DNA from: Candidatus Minthosoma equi
Lineage (GTDB): Bacteria > Bacteroidota > Bacteroidia > Bacteroidales > Bacteroidaceae
Reading direction: 5' to 3'
Length of the DNA: 52,117 nucleotides
Assembly: GCA_018064885.1 (NCBI GenBank)
Contig: JAGHUI010000040.1
Location: 1 to 52,117 of the forward strand
The position numbers and the translations under genes are program-made. Within the stretch, counting starts at the first letter, position 1; every line of letters starts with the position of its first letter. Below the pieces are notes generated by a model. That model saw only the letters and a program-made list of their open reading frames with translations. It was not told where the DNA came from and searched no databases. Shown here piece by piece: positions 40,895 through 49,294 of this stretch.

Positions 40895-40921
40895 AGGTCG
40901 AAGGTCAAAGGTCAAAGGAGG
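40894..40921 (+). repeat. 7-nt AAGGTCA repeats supplying the next ribosome site
   Basis: AAGGTCG, AAGGTCA, AAGGTCA, AAGGAGG: four units filling the 33-bp spacer. The last variant is a perfect Shine-Dalgarno sequence six bases before the ATG at 40928, unusual for Bacteroidetes, where such sites are weak. Confidence 0.75.
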
Positions 40922-40927
40922 AGAGGC

Positions 40928-41926
40928 ATGAGGATTGTATATTGCATAGAGCGCATAACGGGTACTGGCGGTTTGCAGCACATACTGATTGACAAGATGA
41001 ACTATCTTGCCGATCATACTTGTCATGAGATTATCCTAATGACTGTGTGGCACAACGAGAAGCCTCTTGCCTACCCTCTCAGCAACAATGTGAGGCGAGT
41101 GGAGCTGAATGTGCCTAAGCATCTGTATCCTATGGCAATGCACAGGTTCAACAGTATGATGAAGAAGCTGAATCCAGAGGTGTGCATCGTGTTCCGTGCT
41201 GTCGGAGCGTTTCTTGCTTCCTTCACTTCATGGAAAGGCAGAATTATATACGAATCGCACCAGCCTTTGGAGACGATGAATCACAGATGGGTGTATCCTT
41301 TGATGATGAACAAGATAGACACCGCTGTATGCCTGACTCATGGCGATGCGAGAAATTTCCCAAAGGTTAAGCATGTGGAGGTAATTCCAAATTTCACGGA
41401 GATAAAGGCTGATAGGCTGCCAGATTATAGCGCCAAGAATGTTGTGTTTGTAGGCAGAGATTGTCCAGAGAAGGATATTCCTCGCCTCCATCGTATCTGG
41501 GACGAAATCCAGAAAACTCACCCTGATTGGAAACTATCCATTCATCACAACACAAAAGACATTGTCAAGGCATACCTAGAGGGAAGCATACTCGTAATGA
41601 CTTCAAAAGCAGAAGGTTTCCCTTTAGTTCTGATAGAAGCAATGAGTTGTGGTCTTCCTTGCATAGCATTCAACTGTCCGTATGGTCCATCGGAGATAAT
41701 AGAAGATGGAAAAACAGGCTACCTTATTCCTTACGATGACGACAATGCTTTCATAGATAAACTATCAGCACTTATGGACAATCCTGAAGAGAGAGAGAGA
41801 ATGGGTAAAGAGGGACAAAATTGCGCTAAAAGGTTCAACAAGAGTGAGATAATGAATAAGTTTCTGAGGGTTTTTGGAGGTCAAAGGGTAAAGGTCAAAT
41901 GTCAAAGGTCGGAGGTTAGAGGTTAG
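40928..41926 (+). CDS. Glycosyltransferase family 4
   Basis: A 332-aa GT-B enzyme. The N-terminal acceptor domain starts MRIVYCIERITGTGGLQHIL; the C-terminal donor domain has NVVFVGRDCPEKDI and the EX7E motif EGFPLVLIE with AMSCGLPCIAF. The last 16 residues (GGQRVKVKCQRSEVRG) are encoded by AAAGGTC-type repeats running past the stop, so the native C-terminus probably was about residue 316 and has been extended by repeat growth. Part of the plus-strand glycan operon. Confidence 0.88.
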   Translation: MRIVYCIERITGTGGLQHILIDKMNYLADHTCHEIILMTVWHNEKPLAYPLSNNVRRVELNVPKHLYPMAMHRFNSMMKKLNPEVCIVFRAVGAFLASFTSWKGRIIYESHQPLETMNHRWVYPLMMNKIDTAVCLTHGDARNFPKVKHVEVIPNFTEIKADRLPDYSAKNVVFVGRDCPEKDIPRLHRIWDEIQKTHPDWKLSIHHNTKDIVKAYLEGSILVMTSKAEGFPLVLIEAMSCGLPCIAFNCPYGPSEIIEDGKTGYLIPYDDDNAFIDKLSALMDNPEERERMGKEGQNCAKRFNKSEIMNKFLRVFGGQRVKVKCQRSEVRG

Positions 41927-41962
41927 GGGAGGCGTTTTCGTTTTAGTTTTCGTTTTAGTTAT
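41875..41962 (+). repeat. Mixed 7-nt AAAGGTC and CGTTTTAGTTTT repeats across a gene end
   Basis: AGGTCAAAGGGTAAAGGTCAAATGTC-type copies cover the last codons of the GT4 gene, then GGTTAGAGGTTAGG, then CGTTTTAGTTTTCGTTTTAG (the complement of the AACGAAAACTAA unit). Together they fill the spacer to the next gene. Confidence 0.75.
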
Positions 41963-41972
41963 TTAGAATTAT

Positions 41973-43112
41973 ATGCACATACTTGAAATTCCATCTTTTT
42001 TCCCTCCTCATGGCGGACTTTTTTGCCTTGAGCAAGCAAAGGCTTTGGCTGGATTAGGTCATGAAGTGAGGATTGTGTCGTGTACTCAACTGGGCACTTC
42101 CATTGATGGGAATTTTTTCTTTTCCGCACCTGTTGGAAGAGAATGGATAGAGATGGACGGCGTGGAATGTTACCGCACTTTCCTGCACGGAATACCCAAG
42201 ACGGTAAAGCCAAACTATCTGCGTTGGGTGCATACGGTAAAAAGCATGTACAGGGAGTATAAGAAGAGGTATGGCAAACCTGATATTCTTCATGCTCATT
42301 GTGCAAAATGGGCAGGAATAGCTGCAATGGAAATTGCTGAAAGAGAGAACATTCCATATTTCATCACAGAACACTTTTCTTATGGAATGTACGAAGCAGA
42401 TTTCGGCAAAGGATGGACAAAAAATGTTTGGGCAAAGGAAAAGATGAAGGAAGCATATCATAATGCAAAATGTGTCATTCCTGTTGCAAAAGAGCTTATA
42501 GATAGTGTGGAAAACTTCTTTGGGAAAGATTTTAATTATCGTGAGATTTCCAATATCACAGATACAGATTTCTTCATCACAAAGAAACGAGAGCCTCTAT
42601 CAGCCAGACCATTCCGTTTCTGCTGCATCGGTTTTCCAAACATATTCGTGAAAGGATATGATGTGCTTGCAGAAGCCATGAAAGGCATTCAAAACATTGA
42701 ATTACACATAGCTGGCGTGTCTAAGGATAATAAAAAAGTTCCTCCTTTGTTTGCAGATTACAGCAATGTGTATTTTCATGGAAAATTGAATAAAGCAGGT
42801 GTGAGAGATTTATTGTATCATTGCGACGCCTTGGTGCTTGCCTCAAGAAGTGAGGTTCAACCGCTTGTATTGCTCGAAGCAATGAGCACAGGAATACCTG
42901 TAATATCCACCGAAGTGGTGCCGCAATCAGAACGAATAGAAAATGCTTGTACCATTATTCCAACAGGTGATTCTGCTGCTCTTCATGAAGGTATGAAACA
43001 ATTGATTCTCAGAGGACATGATTATGATGGAGAGAGCTTCCACAAAGCAGTAGAAAATCTTTCTTCGCCAATGATTGTTGCTAAAAAACTGGAAGAGTTG
43101 TTTTCATCTTAA
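41973..43112 (+). CDS. Glycosyltransferase family 4
   Basis: A 379-aa GT-B enzyme. The N-terminal domain begins MHILEIPSFFPPHGGLFCLE and has ILHAHCAKWAG; the donor domain has FCCIGFPNIFVKGYDVL and EX7E in SEVQPLVLLEAMSTGIPVIS. The C-terminal end overlaps the convergent GT2 gene by 32 bp. It belongs to the surface-glycan assembly set; donor and acceptor sugars unknown. Confidence 0.88.
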   Translation: MHILEIPSFFPPHGGLFCLEQAKALAGLGHEVRIVSCTQLGTSIDGNFFFSAPVGREWIEMDGVECYRTFLHGIPKTVKPNYLRWVHTVKSMYREYKKRYGKPDILHAHCAKWAGIAAMEIAERENIPYFITEHFSYGMYEADFGKGWTKNVWAKEKMKEAYHNAKCVIPVAKELIDSVENFFGKDFNYREISNITDTDFFITKKREPLSARPFRFCCIGFPNIFVKGYDVLAEAMKGIQNIELHIAGVSKDNKKVPPLFADYSNVYFHGKLNKAGVRDLLYHCDALVLASRSEVQPLVLLEAMSTGIPVISTEVVPQSERIENACTIIPTGDSAALHEGMKQLILRGHDYDGESFHKAVENLSSPMIVAKKLEELFSS

Positions 43113-44115
43113 GATAGAGCCTGCGCAATCCCAAGGCAAGGTTCCACGTCACTTCATTAGACATGATGAAATGAGTCATACTGTATTTCCACCATCCGCC
43201 AGCATTAAGAATTTTTGCAAAGGCAAAAGCATCATCACGAAGGTCCTTGGCATGAATGCGGAAAGCATGCATCAGCATCACATATATATAATATGTATAT
43301 GCAGAGCGCATCTCATCGTGTGAAATGCCTAATGCTTCTGACAGATCATGGCGAAGCTGAGTACAATTTTTCACCACAGCATATCGTTTGCGGTCATTTG
43401 GTGTCTGATAGATTGAATCGCCATCAGTTGTGTAGTAATATGTTTGTGCAGGAGTGAAATAAACATCGCCTAAAGAGCCTATAAGAACTGCCAATTGAAG
43501 ATCCTCAACACGATATTCTCTGCCGTAGAAGAATTGAGGATATTTCTCCATGAGTTGCAGCATCTTCTCTGTGCGAGTCATTGCATAATATCCTGGCAGA
43601 GCTCCTCGTGCATTCAGAAAGGCAAGAGAGTTTTCATGTCCAGAAACAACGCCTTCATTAGTATAAGTTGCTGTGCATGTTGCCTTTACATCTGTATTTG
43701 AATAATATTGATATAAATCCGTAAGCACTTGAACCACATTATGGTGCTTTTCCATAATGTCAAGACAAAGGTTAATTCTACCCTCGCACCAAACATCATC
43801 GCCTCCACATTCCATAATATACTTGCCCCTTGCTTCACGAACACATGAATAATAGTTGTCGAGCACTCCCCTATTCTCTTTCCATGAAAAAAGACGTACA
43901 GAAACCTTCGGATCTGGTTCACCGTCCTTGGCTATAGGATATTTTTCCACATACTGCTGACACACCTTCGCCGTTCCATCCGTAGAGCAATCATCACCAA
44001 TAATCACCTCAAATGGCAAACGAGATTCCTGCTTGACAATAGCCTCGATGGTCTTGCCAACAGTATCTTCTTGATTGAAGGTGCAAATGATTATGGAAAC
44101 AATATCTTTAAGCAT
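43081..44115 (-). CDS. Glycosyltransferase family 2
   Basis: About 344 aa from the ATG at 44115 (MLKDIVSIIICTFNQEDTVG). An upstream in-frame TTG at 44139 would overlap the preceding gene, so the ATG is preferred. VIIGDDCSTDGTAKVC and the MECGGDDVW motif (DD of DxD) are standard GT2 features. ARGALPGYYAMTRTEKM and YREYRVEDLQL-type motifs follow. Last gene of the minus-strand glycan operon, 7 bp after the ATP-grasp gene; tail-to-tail overlap with the GT4 gene. Confidence 0.87.
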   Translation of the reverse strand: MLKDIVSIIICTFNQEDTVGKTIEAIVKQESRLPFEVIIGDDCSTDGTAKVCQQYVEKYPIAKDGEPDPKVSVRLFSWKENRGVLDNYYSCVREARGKYIMECGGDDVWCEGRINLCLDIMEKHHNVVQVLTDLYQYYSNTDVKATCTATYTNEGVVSGHENSLAFLNARGALPGYYAMTRTEKMLQLMEKYPQFFYGREYRVEDLQLAVLIGSLGDVYFTPAQTYYYTTDGDSIYQTPNDRKRYAVVKNCTQLRHDLSEALGISHDEMRSAYTYYIYVMLMHAFRIHAKDLRDDAFAFAKILNAGGWWKYSMTHFIMSNEVTWNLALGLRRLYLKMKTTLPVF

Positions 44116-44122
44116 GAAAATG

Positions 44123-45322
44123 TCAATTCTTTTTGTCAATCAGCAGTTTATAATCAACCTTCATATCCTCTCTCCTATCGAAACGTGCTATCACGATGCC
44201 GACGGAACAGTTAGTGCCAGAATATGGCAGAACATCGTCACCTTGTTTCAAGTAAAGATCACAACTCACAAGATTTTTCTCCTGAAAATCCTTATCGAAC
44301 TCAACGCCTTGGAAAATGCCTGATGTATTGCTATGAAGTATGCAGCTGCACCAATATCCCTTGCAAGGAGTGTCAGCAATATGACTGCAATCTTCGCCAA
44401 GAGCTGCAAGAATGGTTGCTTCAATCAGATCGTTACCTGTTGCCATACTCACGATAAGCGGATGAGCATTACCGCCATTTCGTGGAGCCACTTCCATGAG
44501 ATAAATACTTCCGTCGGCTGTTATACGCACCTCAATGTTATATCCATTTGTCTGCATGTTAAGAAGTTCCAGCAAACGCTGCACCTCTGCATCAAGCCTC
44601 TTCAACAATGGTGTTGGAGTCTTAGACGGATAGCAGAACATAGTTGGTGTGGTGCTGTTAGGAGCATCTGGATCAGCAATGCAATCTGACCATGCGTGAG
44701 CCGTAAACTTGCCATTTACCGAGAAGCCATCCCCTTCTATCGGAGCACCCATAGGCTCAATGAACTGCTCAATGATAATCTCACCGAAACGTGAACATTC
44801 CATGGCAAAATCAATGGCAGCTTGAAGTTCTTCTGCTTTATCAACACGAGAAAAACCACGGCTTCCCCAAAGGTCTGCAGGCTTTACAACTACAGGATAT
44901 TCTATGCAGACATCAGGATTCTTTACATCTTCCAGAGTATAAACCTTTGGCACGCAGAAACCATTATCTTTCAAGAATTTACGGAAAAGTATTTTATTGG
45001 AAAGGATCCTTACTGACTCGTATGGACTTGTGGGTTTACCTAATTGTTGCTGAGCGTATGCCGCCGCCTCGACACCAGCTTCAAGAGAATAGCAGACAAC
45101 GGCATCAACTTGCAGTTCTTTAGCAAGTTGCAACACAGCATCCTTATTGGTAATGCTCACATTATAATAAGCATCAGCATACTTATGTCCAGGATTGTCA
45201 GGACGATTATCGCAAGTGATAACGTACAATCCCATATCCTTTGCTTTCTTGATGGCAACTATCTGTTCCTCAATGCCACCAAGCATAAGAATGCTTTTCT
45301 TTATTTTATCTTGTAGTACCAT
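44123..45322 (-). CDS. ATP-grasp enzyme of carboxylate-amine ligase type
   Basis: A 399-aa cytosolic ligase. An N-terminal Rossmann-like preATP-grasp domain (SILMLGGIEEQIVAIKKAK, VITCDNRP) is followed by the central domain (SNKILFRKFLKDNGFCVPK, YPVVVKPADLWGSRGF) and metal/ATP residues in IEVRITADGSIYLMEVAPRNGG. Such enzymes activate a carboxylate with ATP and couple it to an amine or other nucleophile. In a glycan locus beside a FemAB-like transferase this suggests amino-acid or amide decoration of the polymer; that is inference. The start overlaps the flippase end by 22 bp. Confidence 0.86.
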   Translation of the reverse strand: MVLQDKIKKSILMLGGIEEQIVAIKKAKDMGLYVITCDNRPDNPGHKYADAYYNVSITNKDAVLQLAKELQVDAVVCYSLEAGVEAAAYAQQQLGKPTSPYESVRILSNKILFRKFLKDNGFCVPKVYTLEDVKNPDVCIEYPVVVKPADLWGSRGFSRVDKAEELQAAIDFAMECSRFGEIIIEQFIEPMGAPIEGDGFSVNGKFTAHAWSDCIADPDAPNSTTPTMFCYPSKTPTPLLKRLDAEVQRLLELLNMQTNGYNIEVRITADGSIYLMEVAPRNGGNAHPLIVSMATGNDLIEATILAALGEDCSHIADTPCKGYWCSCILHSNTSGIFQGVEFDKDFQEKNLVSCDLYLKQGDDVLPYSGTNCSVGIVIARFDRREDMKVDYKLLIDKKN

Positions 45323-46608
45323 CGAGCAACAGCAATTGAGATCAACATATCAAGGAAATTCTGCGCTGTCAAAGCAATTCCCATACCGAAAAGACCTCCA
45401 TAAATGTAACCTGGTATGACAACAAGAACATCAAGCGCACCTATGAGGTTCAAAAGGAAATATATCTTCGAATCACCCATTGCCAAAGGAAGATAATTCA
45501 CAGCAAGCACAACTGCCCTGAACAGCAAACCTACAGCAGCCACCTGAGCCATAGGAATGATGGCATTGAACTTTGCCTCAAGCAAAAGAGGCACAAGATA
45601 AGGCATGAGAACAACAAACAAGACGAGTAGAGGAATGATGAGCAGAACCATCACCTTAATCTGCGATTTGACAATCAGGTTTCGACCCTGAACATTATCC
45701 TTCATTCCAGAAAGTCTTGGAAAATAATCAGTTGCCATTGCTGCAAACACCATACTTCCGTACGTCATTGTCAAAGTATAACCTGCACTATACAAACCCA
45801 CCATCTCTGTAGAAGCCACATTGTTGAGGTAAGACTGAACAGCAAGAGTGACCAGATGTCCTACACCTTCACTTATCACGACAACAGCACCAATGCCAAG
45901 CATTATGTTGCCAGCTTTCAAGCGCTTAGGCTTATAAGTAATGGAAATCCCATGATTCTTAATCCCATAAATGATCGTAATGATCATCGATACAAAAGTG
46001 TATGCAAGAATAGCAAGAAGAATGCCATCCAACCTATAGAAATAGAATATCGGAACAGTAACAACAAGTGCAGCAATGACATTAATAAGCGACACCTGAG
46101 CCAATGCCTTTATCTTTCTCAAACCTTTCAGCACAGCCATTTCGCCACAACCTATTGTAGAGAAACCTACAGCAGGCGCAAGTTTCACAAAATCCCATAC
46201 ATGATCATAGTCACCAAAAGAAAACAAAGATAGCGGAGTTGCCAGAATAGCACAAACCAATGTTCCAAACAATGCCAGCAGCAACACCCAAGAACGCAGC
46301 AACGTAACCTGTTCGCAAAGCGCATCCCATAACTCTCCACTCTCGCACTTCACCAACCCCGACCTTTGACTTTCAACCTTCTCATACGCTTGGGATATTC
46401 CTCTCACACCGCTCACATCAAGTCCCAAGTTAGTTGTTGTATGAATCAACTCACGAGCCTCATTGAAGATGGAGTTGAGTCCAACACCCGAAGGTCCCAA
46501 AAGAACAGCAACGAGTTTAGTGCGCGCAAGGTTGATGAGAATATTCACCCCCTGAACGCTGCCAAATATCGTTGTGGCTTTTAATATCTGTTTATATACT
46601 GAGTTCAT
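45301..46608 (-). CDS. Oligosaccharide flippase, Wzx/MATE-like (PST family)
   Basis: About 435 aa from the ATG at 46608 (MNSVYKQILKATTIFGSVQG), which has the usual Wzx beginning; a longer non-ATG start at 46656 would overlap the upstream gene by more. Around 12 membrane helices are visible as alternating hydrophobic blocks. ARTKLVAVLLGPSGVGL is the family's first-loop motif. It would move lipid-linked oligosaccharide across the inner membrane. An AAAGGTC repeat trace occurs in the loop VESQRSGLVKCES (plus-strand about 46355-46375). Coupled by overlaps to genes on both sides. Confidence 0.88.
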   Translation of the reverse strand: MNSVYKQILKATTIFGSVQGVNILINLARTKLVAVLLGPSGVGLNSIFNEARELIHTTTNLGLDVSGVRGISQAYEKVESQRSGLVKCESGELWDALCEQVTLLRSWVLLLALFGTLVCAILATPLSLFSFGDYDHVWDFVKLAPAVGFSTIGCGEMAVLKGLRKIKALAQVSLINVIAALVVTVPIFYFYRLDGILLAILAYTFVSMIITIIYGIKNHGISITYKPKRLKAGNIMLGIGAVVVISEGVGHLVTLAVQSYLNNVASTEMVGLYSAGYTLTMTYGSMVFAAMATDYFPRLSGMKDNVQGRNLIVKSQIKVMVLLIIPLLVLFVVLMPYLVPLLLEAKFNAIIPMAQVAAVGLLFRAVVLAVNYLPLAMGDSKIYFLLNLIGALDVLVVIPGYIYGGLFGMGIALTAQNFLDMLISIAVARWYYKIK

Positions 46609-47638
46609 ATCGTTTATAAGCAATTCCCCTGCCGCCAAAACCTTCCTTTTGAGCAATCAGGTTCTCATTAAGATACCAGCCACCCTGCTCGTTGCTATTG
46701 CCGAAATCAAGATAGCAGTAACCATCATCTTTATATTTATCAATTAGATGAAGGTAAAGCAAGTCAAGCGCACCAGCTTTCTTTCCCTCTGGCGTGGCAT
46801 GACCATACTGAATGTGTACGCAGGCATCGTTGGCAATATATACAATGCAACCTGCAAGCCACCTCTTCTCAAACCCATCAACTCCATCAACTTCCTCAAC
46901 CCCATCAACTCCTTCAACTGACTCAACTCCATCAACTCCTTCAACTTCCTCAACTCCTTCAACCATAAAGCACTTAATCTTATCAGGAAAACGGCTTTGC
47001 AAAAGCCTCATCTCGTCTAACGTATGCACAGGCACTACAGAATAGCGACTCATGAGGTTATCTTCCATAATAGGCCAGAACTCTGCCAAATCGCCATCTT
47101 CCACAATGCGCAATCCTGCCTCTTTCGCCCTCCTTGCACCACGAAGCCTTCTGCGCTCCACCTCTGGAAATAGCTTTGCTCCATTAAGAGGTATAGCAGT
47201 AGAAATCAAGCAACTATCCATTATGGCATTATGTCGCCACAATGCATACTCATCCTCCTCTGCAGGACAACGATGATACACCGAAGGCATCTGCTTGTAG
47301 TACCACAGCTTGAAGCCGAGCTCACGCAAATAGCTTATTGTACAGTCGAAAAGCTCCATGACAAATGCCGAGCCAGTGGTTTCGCCAAGAACAAAACCGC
47401 CATAGGTTAAGCCCTGATGCGAATACAGGCACAGCCCTCTTTCGTCTCCCTTTTCGTTAGCAGGAAGCACAGAAAGCAGCATTCCCTTTTCGCTATAGAA
47501 CATAAGGGAATGATCAGCAAACCTGTCGCTATGATAATCCATATATCCACGCAAAAAGAGGAAGGTTCCATTCTTAGAACCTTCCACAAAGTTGTCCCAC
47601 TCCGTTCTTCTTTCTGCCGAATATCTGATTATCTGCAT
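46592..47638 (-). CDS. FemAB/GNAT-like acyltransferase with a tandem-repeat insertion
   Basis: About 348 aa from the ATG at 47638 (MQIIRYSAERRTEWDNFV); an upstream start at 47680 would run into the preceding gene. The fold is of the FemABX/BioF2-like GNAT type: NGTFLFLRGYMDYH near the start, QGLTYGGFVLG, a central RRLRGARRAKEAGL, and a final LLYLHLIDKYKDDGY, YLDFGNSNEQGG. Between KIKCFMV and RWLAGCIVYI lies VEGVEEVEGVDGVESVEGVD and more, about 30 residues encoded by ten 9-nt repeats, in what should be a tight beta-turn. Relatives transfer amino acids or acyl groups to cell-envelope substrates; here it could decorate the surface glycan. Confidence 0.78.
   Translation of the reverse strand: MQIIRYSAERRTEWDNFVEGSKNGTFLFLRGYMDYHSDRFADHSLMFYSEKGMLLSVLPANEKGDERGLCLYSHQGLTYGGFVLGETTGSAFVMELFDCTISYLRELGFKLWYYKQMPSVYHRCPAEEDEYALWRHNAIMDSCLISTAIPLNGAKLFPEVERRRLRGARRAKEAGLRIVEDGDLAEFWPIMEDNLMSRYSVVPVHTLDEMRLLQSRFPDKIKCFMVEGVEEVEGVDGVESVEGVDGVEEVDGVDGFEKRWLAGCIVYIANDACVHIQYGHATPEGKKAGALDLLYLHLIDKYKDDGYCYLDFGNSNEQGGWYLNENLIAQKEGFGGRGIAYKRYELSI
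46873..46962 (-). repeat. Ten in-frame 9-nt repeats inside the FemAB-like gene
   Basis: Plus-strand units are variants of CTCCATCAA, CTCCTTCAA and CTTCCTCAA, exactly nine bases apart from 46873 to 46962. On the coding strand they encode V-E/D-G/E tripeptides. Because 9 is a multiple of 3, unit gain or loss keeps the frame. Confidence 0.88.
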
Positions 47639-47658
47639 TTTCTGACGAATTGAAAGAG

Positions 47659-48597
47659 TTACTTCTTTTTCAAATAGCAAGTAACTATTTTCGAGTCATA
47701 TTCCTCATCAACCTTAGTCACAACAGTACCGTCATAAGAGATAACAGTAGAGCCATTCTTGATCATACGATTTTCATTGTCATACTCATTCTCGTAACCG
47801 ATTTCCTCCTTGCCATCTTCATAGATATGAGTGCGGAGAATCTTATTGTACTTGCCATTAGGAAGGTAATCAGTCTTGAATCTCACCTCACTCTTTCTCT
47901 CCGAACCATCCTCATTATAGCTGATCCAAGTTTCCGTATCAACATTATCCTTATATTCATGGCGCATGATAGACGACAGCTTACCATCATCATACGACCT
48001 GTATTCCTTCAGCAAGCCATTCTCATCATACTCATTTTCCCATGCAAGAGGACCATTGTTGGAAACAAAACTTCTTTCCAAAACAATATGCTGGTAGGTA
48101 TCGTCCGTGTATGTTATCTCCGAACGGCAGAACCCATCGTCCATGCGAGTCAACCCATCCCACTTGTAATGAGTTTCATAGTCGCCATCCTTCACAAGAA
48201 TCAGTCGTCCTTTATTGTCATACTTGTATGTCTTTTCCGTCTCCCACTCACCGTACATGCACACCGTCTTCACCAGCTTGCCGTCAGCGTCGTACGAGTT
48301 CACCTCCTTGCACCAATACATGTCACCACCTTCTTCGCCCTGCTGCTGATAGCGGTGAACAATCAAGCGTCCCTCGTCATCGTATGTGTTCACCTCAGTC
48401 GTGTCACCATCTACCACATTATAAACAATTCTGTCGTAGTCAATATAGGCATCGCCATCTGGCTTTGTATCATCCTCGCCTTGTGAAACACTATCAGCCG
48501 AAGCCTCAATAGAATCAGTACCCTTGCCTGAACCATTGCAAGCAGAGTTCAGAAGCATCACCGATGCAAATAACAATGTAAAAAATTTAATCTTCAT
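47659..48597 (-). CDS. Lipoprotein with YD-type repeats
   Basis: 312 aa from the ATG at 48597, chosen because it begins MKIKFFTLLFASVMLLNSAC, a lipoprotein signal with Cys20; an in-frame start at 48663 precedes the promoter. The body has repeated YDDEGRLIVHRY, YDADGKLVKTV, YDNKGRLILVKD, YDENGLLKEY, YDNENRMIK motifs, like RHS/YD beta-hairpin repeats but degenerate. Predicted outer-membrane-anchored; function unknown. It is divergent from the lipoprotein gene at 48732. The FemAB-like gene follows after 20 bp, so it may head that operon. Confidence 0.78.
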   Translation of the reverse strand: MKIKFFTLLFASVMLLNSACNGSGKGTDSIEASADSVSQGEDDTKPDGDAYIDYDRIVYNVVDGDTTEVNTYDDEGRLIVHRYQQQGEEGGDMYWCKEVNSYDADGKLVKTVCMYGEWETEKTYKYDNKGRLILVKDGDYETHYKWDGLTRMDDGFCRSEITYTDDTYQHIVLERSFVSNNGPLAWENEYDENGLLKEYRSYDDGKLSSIMRHEYKDNVDTETWISYNEDGSERKSEVRFKTDYLPNGKYNKILRTHIYEDGKEEIGYENEYDNENRMIKNGSTVISYDGTVVTKVDEEYDSKIVTCYLKKK

Positions 48598-48619
48598 GAT
48601 TTTTGGAATATATTTTTGG

Positions 48620-48679
48620 CAAAGATACGCATTAATTCTTGAAAAATTTGTTTGAAACATCAAAAATCACATATCTTTG
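48620..48679. promoter_or_regulatory. Divergent promoters between lipoprotein genes
   Basis: Minus strand: TATCTTTG (48620-48627), about 23 nt before the ATG at 48597. Plus strand: TATCTTTG (48672-48679) with TTTGTTTG at 48647-48654 upstream (spacers of 17 or 21). The two -7 boxes are identical and face away from each other. Confidence 0.65.
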
Positions 48680-48731
48680 TACGAAAAGAAACAAAAACGT
48701 AAACGAAAACGAAAAAAAGAAAACTGAAAAC

Positions 48732-49238
48732 ATGAAAAAAATATTCCTAATAGCATCATTAATCATGTCAATTTTTGTACTATCATGCACAGCAGCAAGC
48801 GACAAAAATCCTAAAGGCAAACAACTCACCTGCTATTCATACAGTCATCATGGCACAGTGGCACAACCATTCGAAGACATTGAAGTGAGGAAGACTGACA
48901 GCTGCTGCACCGCTTGCGTCTTCACTTCTGGAGACGACGACTTTACCTACAAAACCTATGCCGTTGGCGAAGACCTTTTGGACAGCATACAGAACGTCAT
49001 CATCAACCACAAGATGTATAAGTACAAGAATCACTATGAGCCAATTTTCGAAGTTCTTGACGGTGACTCATGGCACTACGAGGCTGTATATTCCGACCGA
49101 ACCATTCTCAGCAGCGGCGGTCACTGTGCCGGTCCTAAGGATGATGGAACGACCGTAATCAACAACATCATCAAAAACTATGTCAAGAAGTGTGAAGTAA
49201 TAAAATCAGAAACTTGGGAAGAAAGAGTAGGACGATAA
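48732..49238 (+). CDS. Small lipoprotein, unknown function
   Basis: 168 aa from the ATG at 48732: MKKIFLIASLIMSIFVLSC (Cys19) is a lipoprotein signal; an in-frame ATG at 48639 lies before the promoter and is rejected. The body has TCYSYSHHGTVAQPFEDIEV, YKTYAVGEDLLDSIQNVI, and YSDRTILSSGGHCAG. No catalytic motif recognised. First of three consecutive lipoprotein genes that share a GAAAACATGAAAAAAAT start region. The leader (48680-48731) is degenerate AACGAAAAC repeats. Its stop codon lies inside the next repeat array. Confidence 0.7.
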   Translation: MKKIFLIASLIMSIFVLSCTAASDKNPKGKQLTCYSYSHHGTVAQPFEDIEVRKTDSCCTACVFTSGDDDFTYKTYAVGEDLLDSIQNVIINHKMYKYKNHYEPIFEVLDGDSWHYEAVYSDRTILSSGGHCAGPKDDGTTVINNIIKNYVKKCEVIKSETWEERVGR

Positions 49239-49287
49239 CGAAAACGATAACGAAAACGATAACGAAAACTATAACGAAAACTATAAC
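49234..49287 (+). repeat. 12-nt GATAACGAAAAC/TATAACGAAAAC repeats in lipoprotein spacer
   Basis: Four units from 49234, with the upstream gene's TAA stop in the first. They run to TATAACTGAAAAC directly before the next ATG. The whole spacer is repeat, and the extended reading frame across it would give TITKTITK, an artefact. Confidence 0.85.
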
Positions 49288-49294
49288 TGAAAAC

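Noticed and set aside
49214-49294. N-terminal TITKTITK extension of the SH3-type lipoprotein (and the extension from 48639)
   Set aside because: It only translates the repeat spacer; the inner ATG starts a standard lipoprotein signal.
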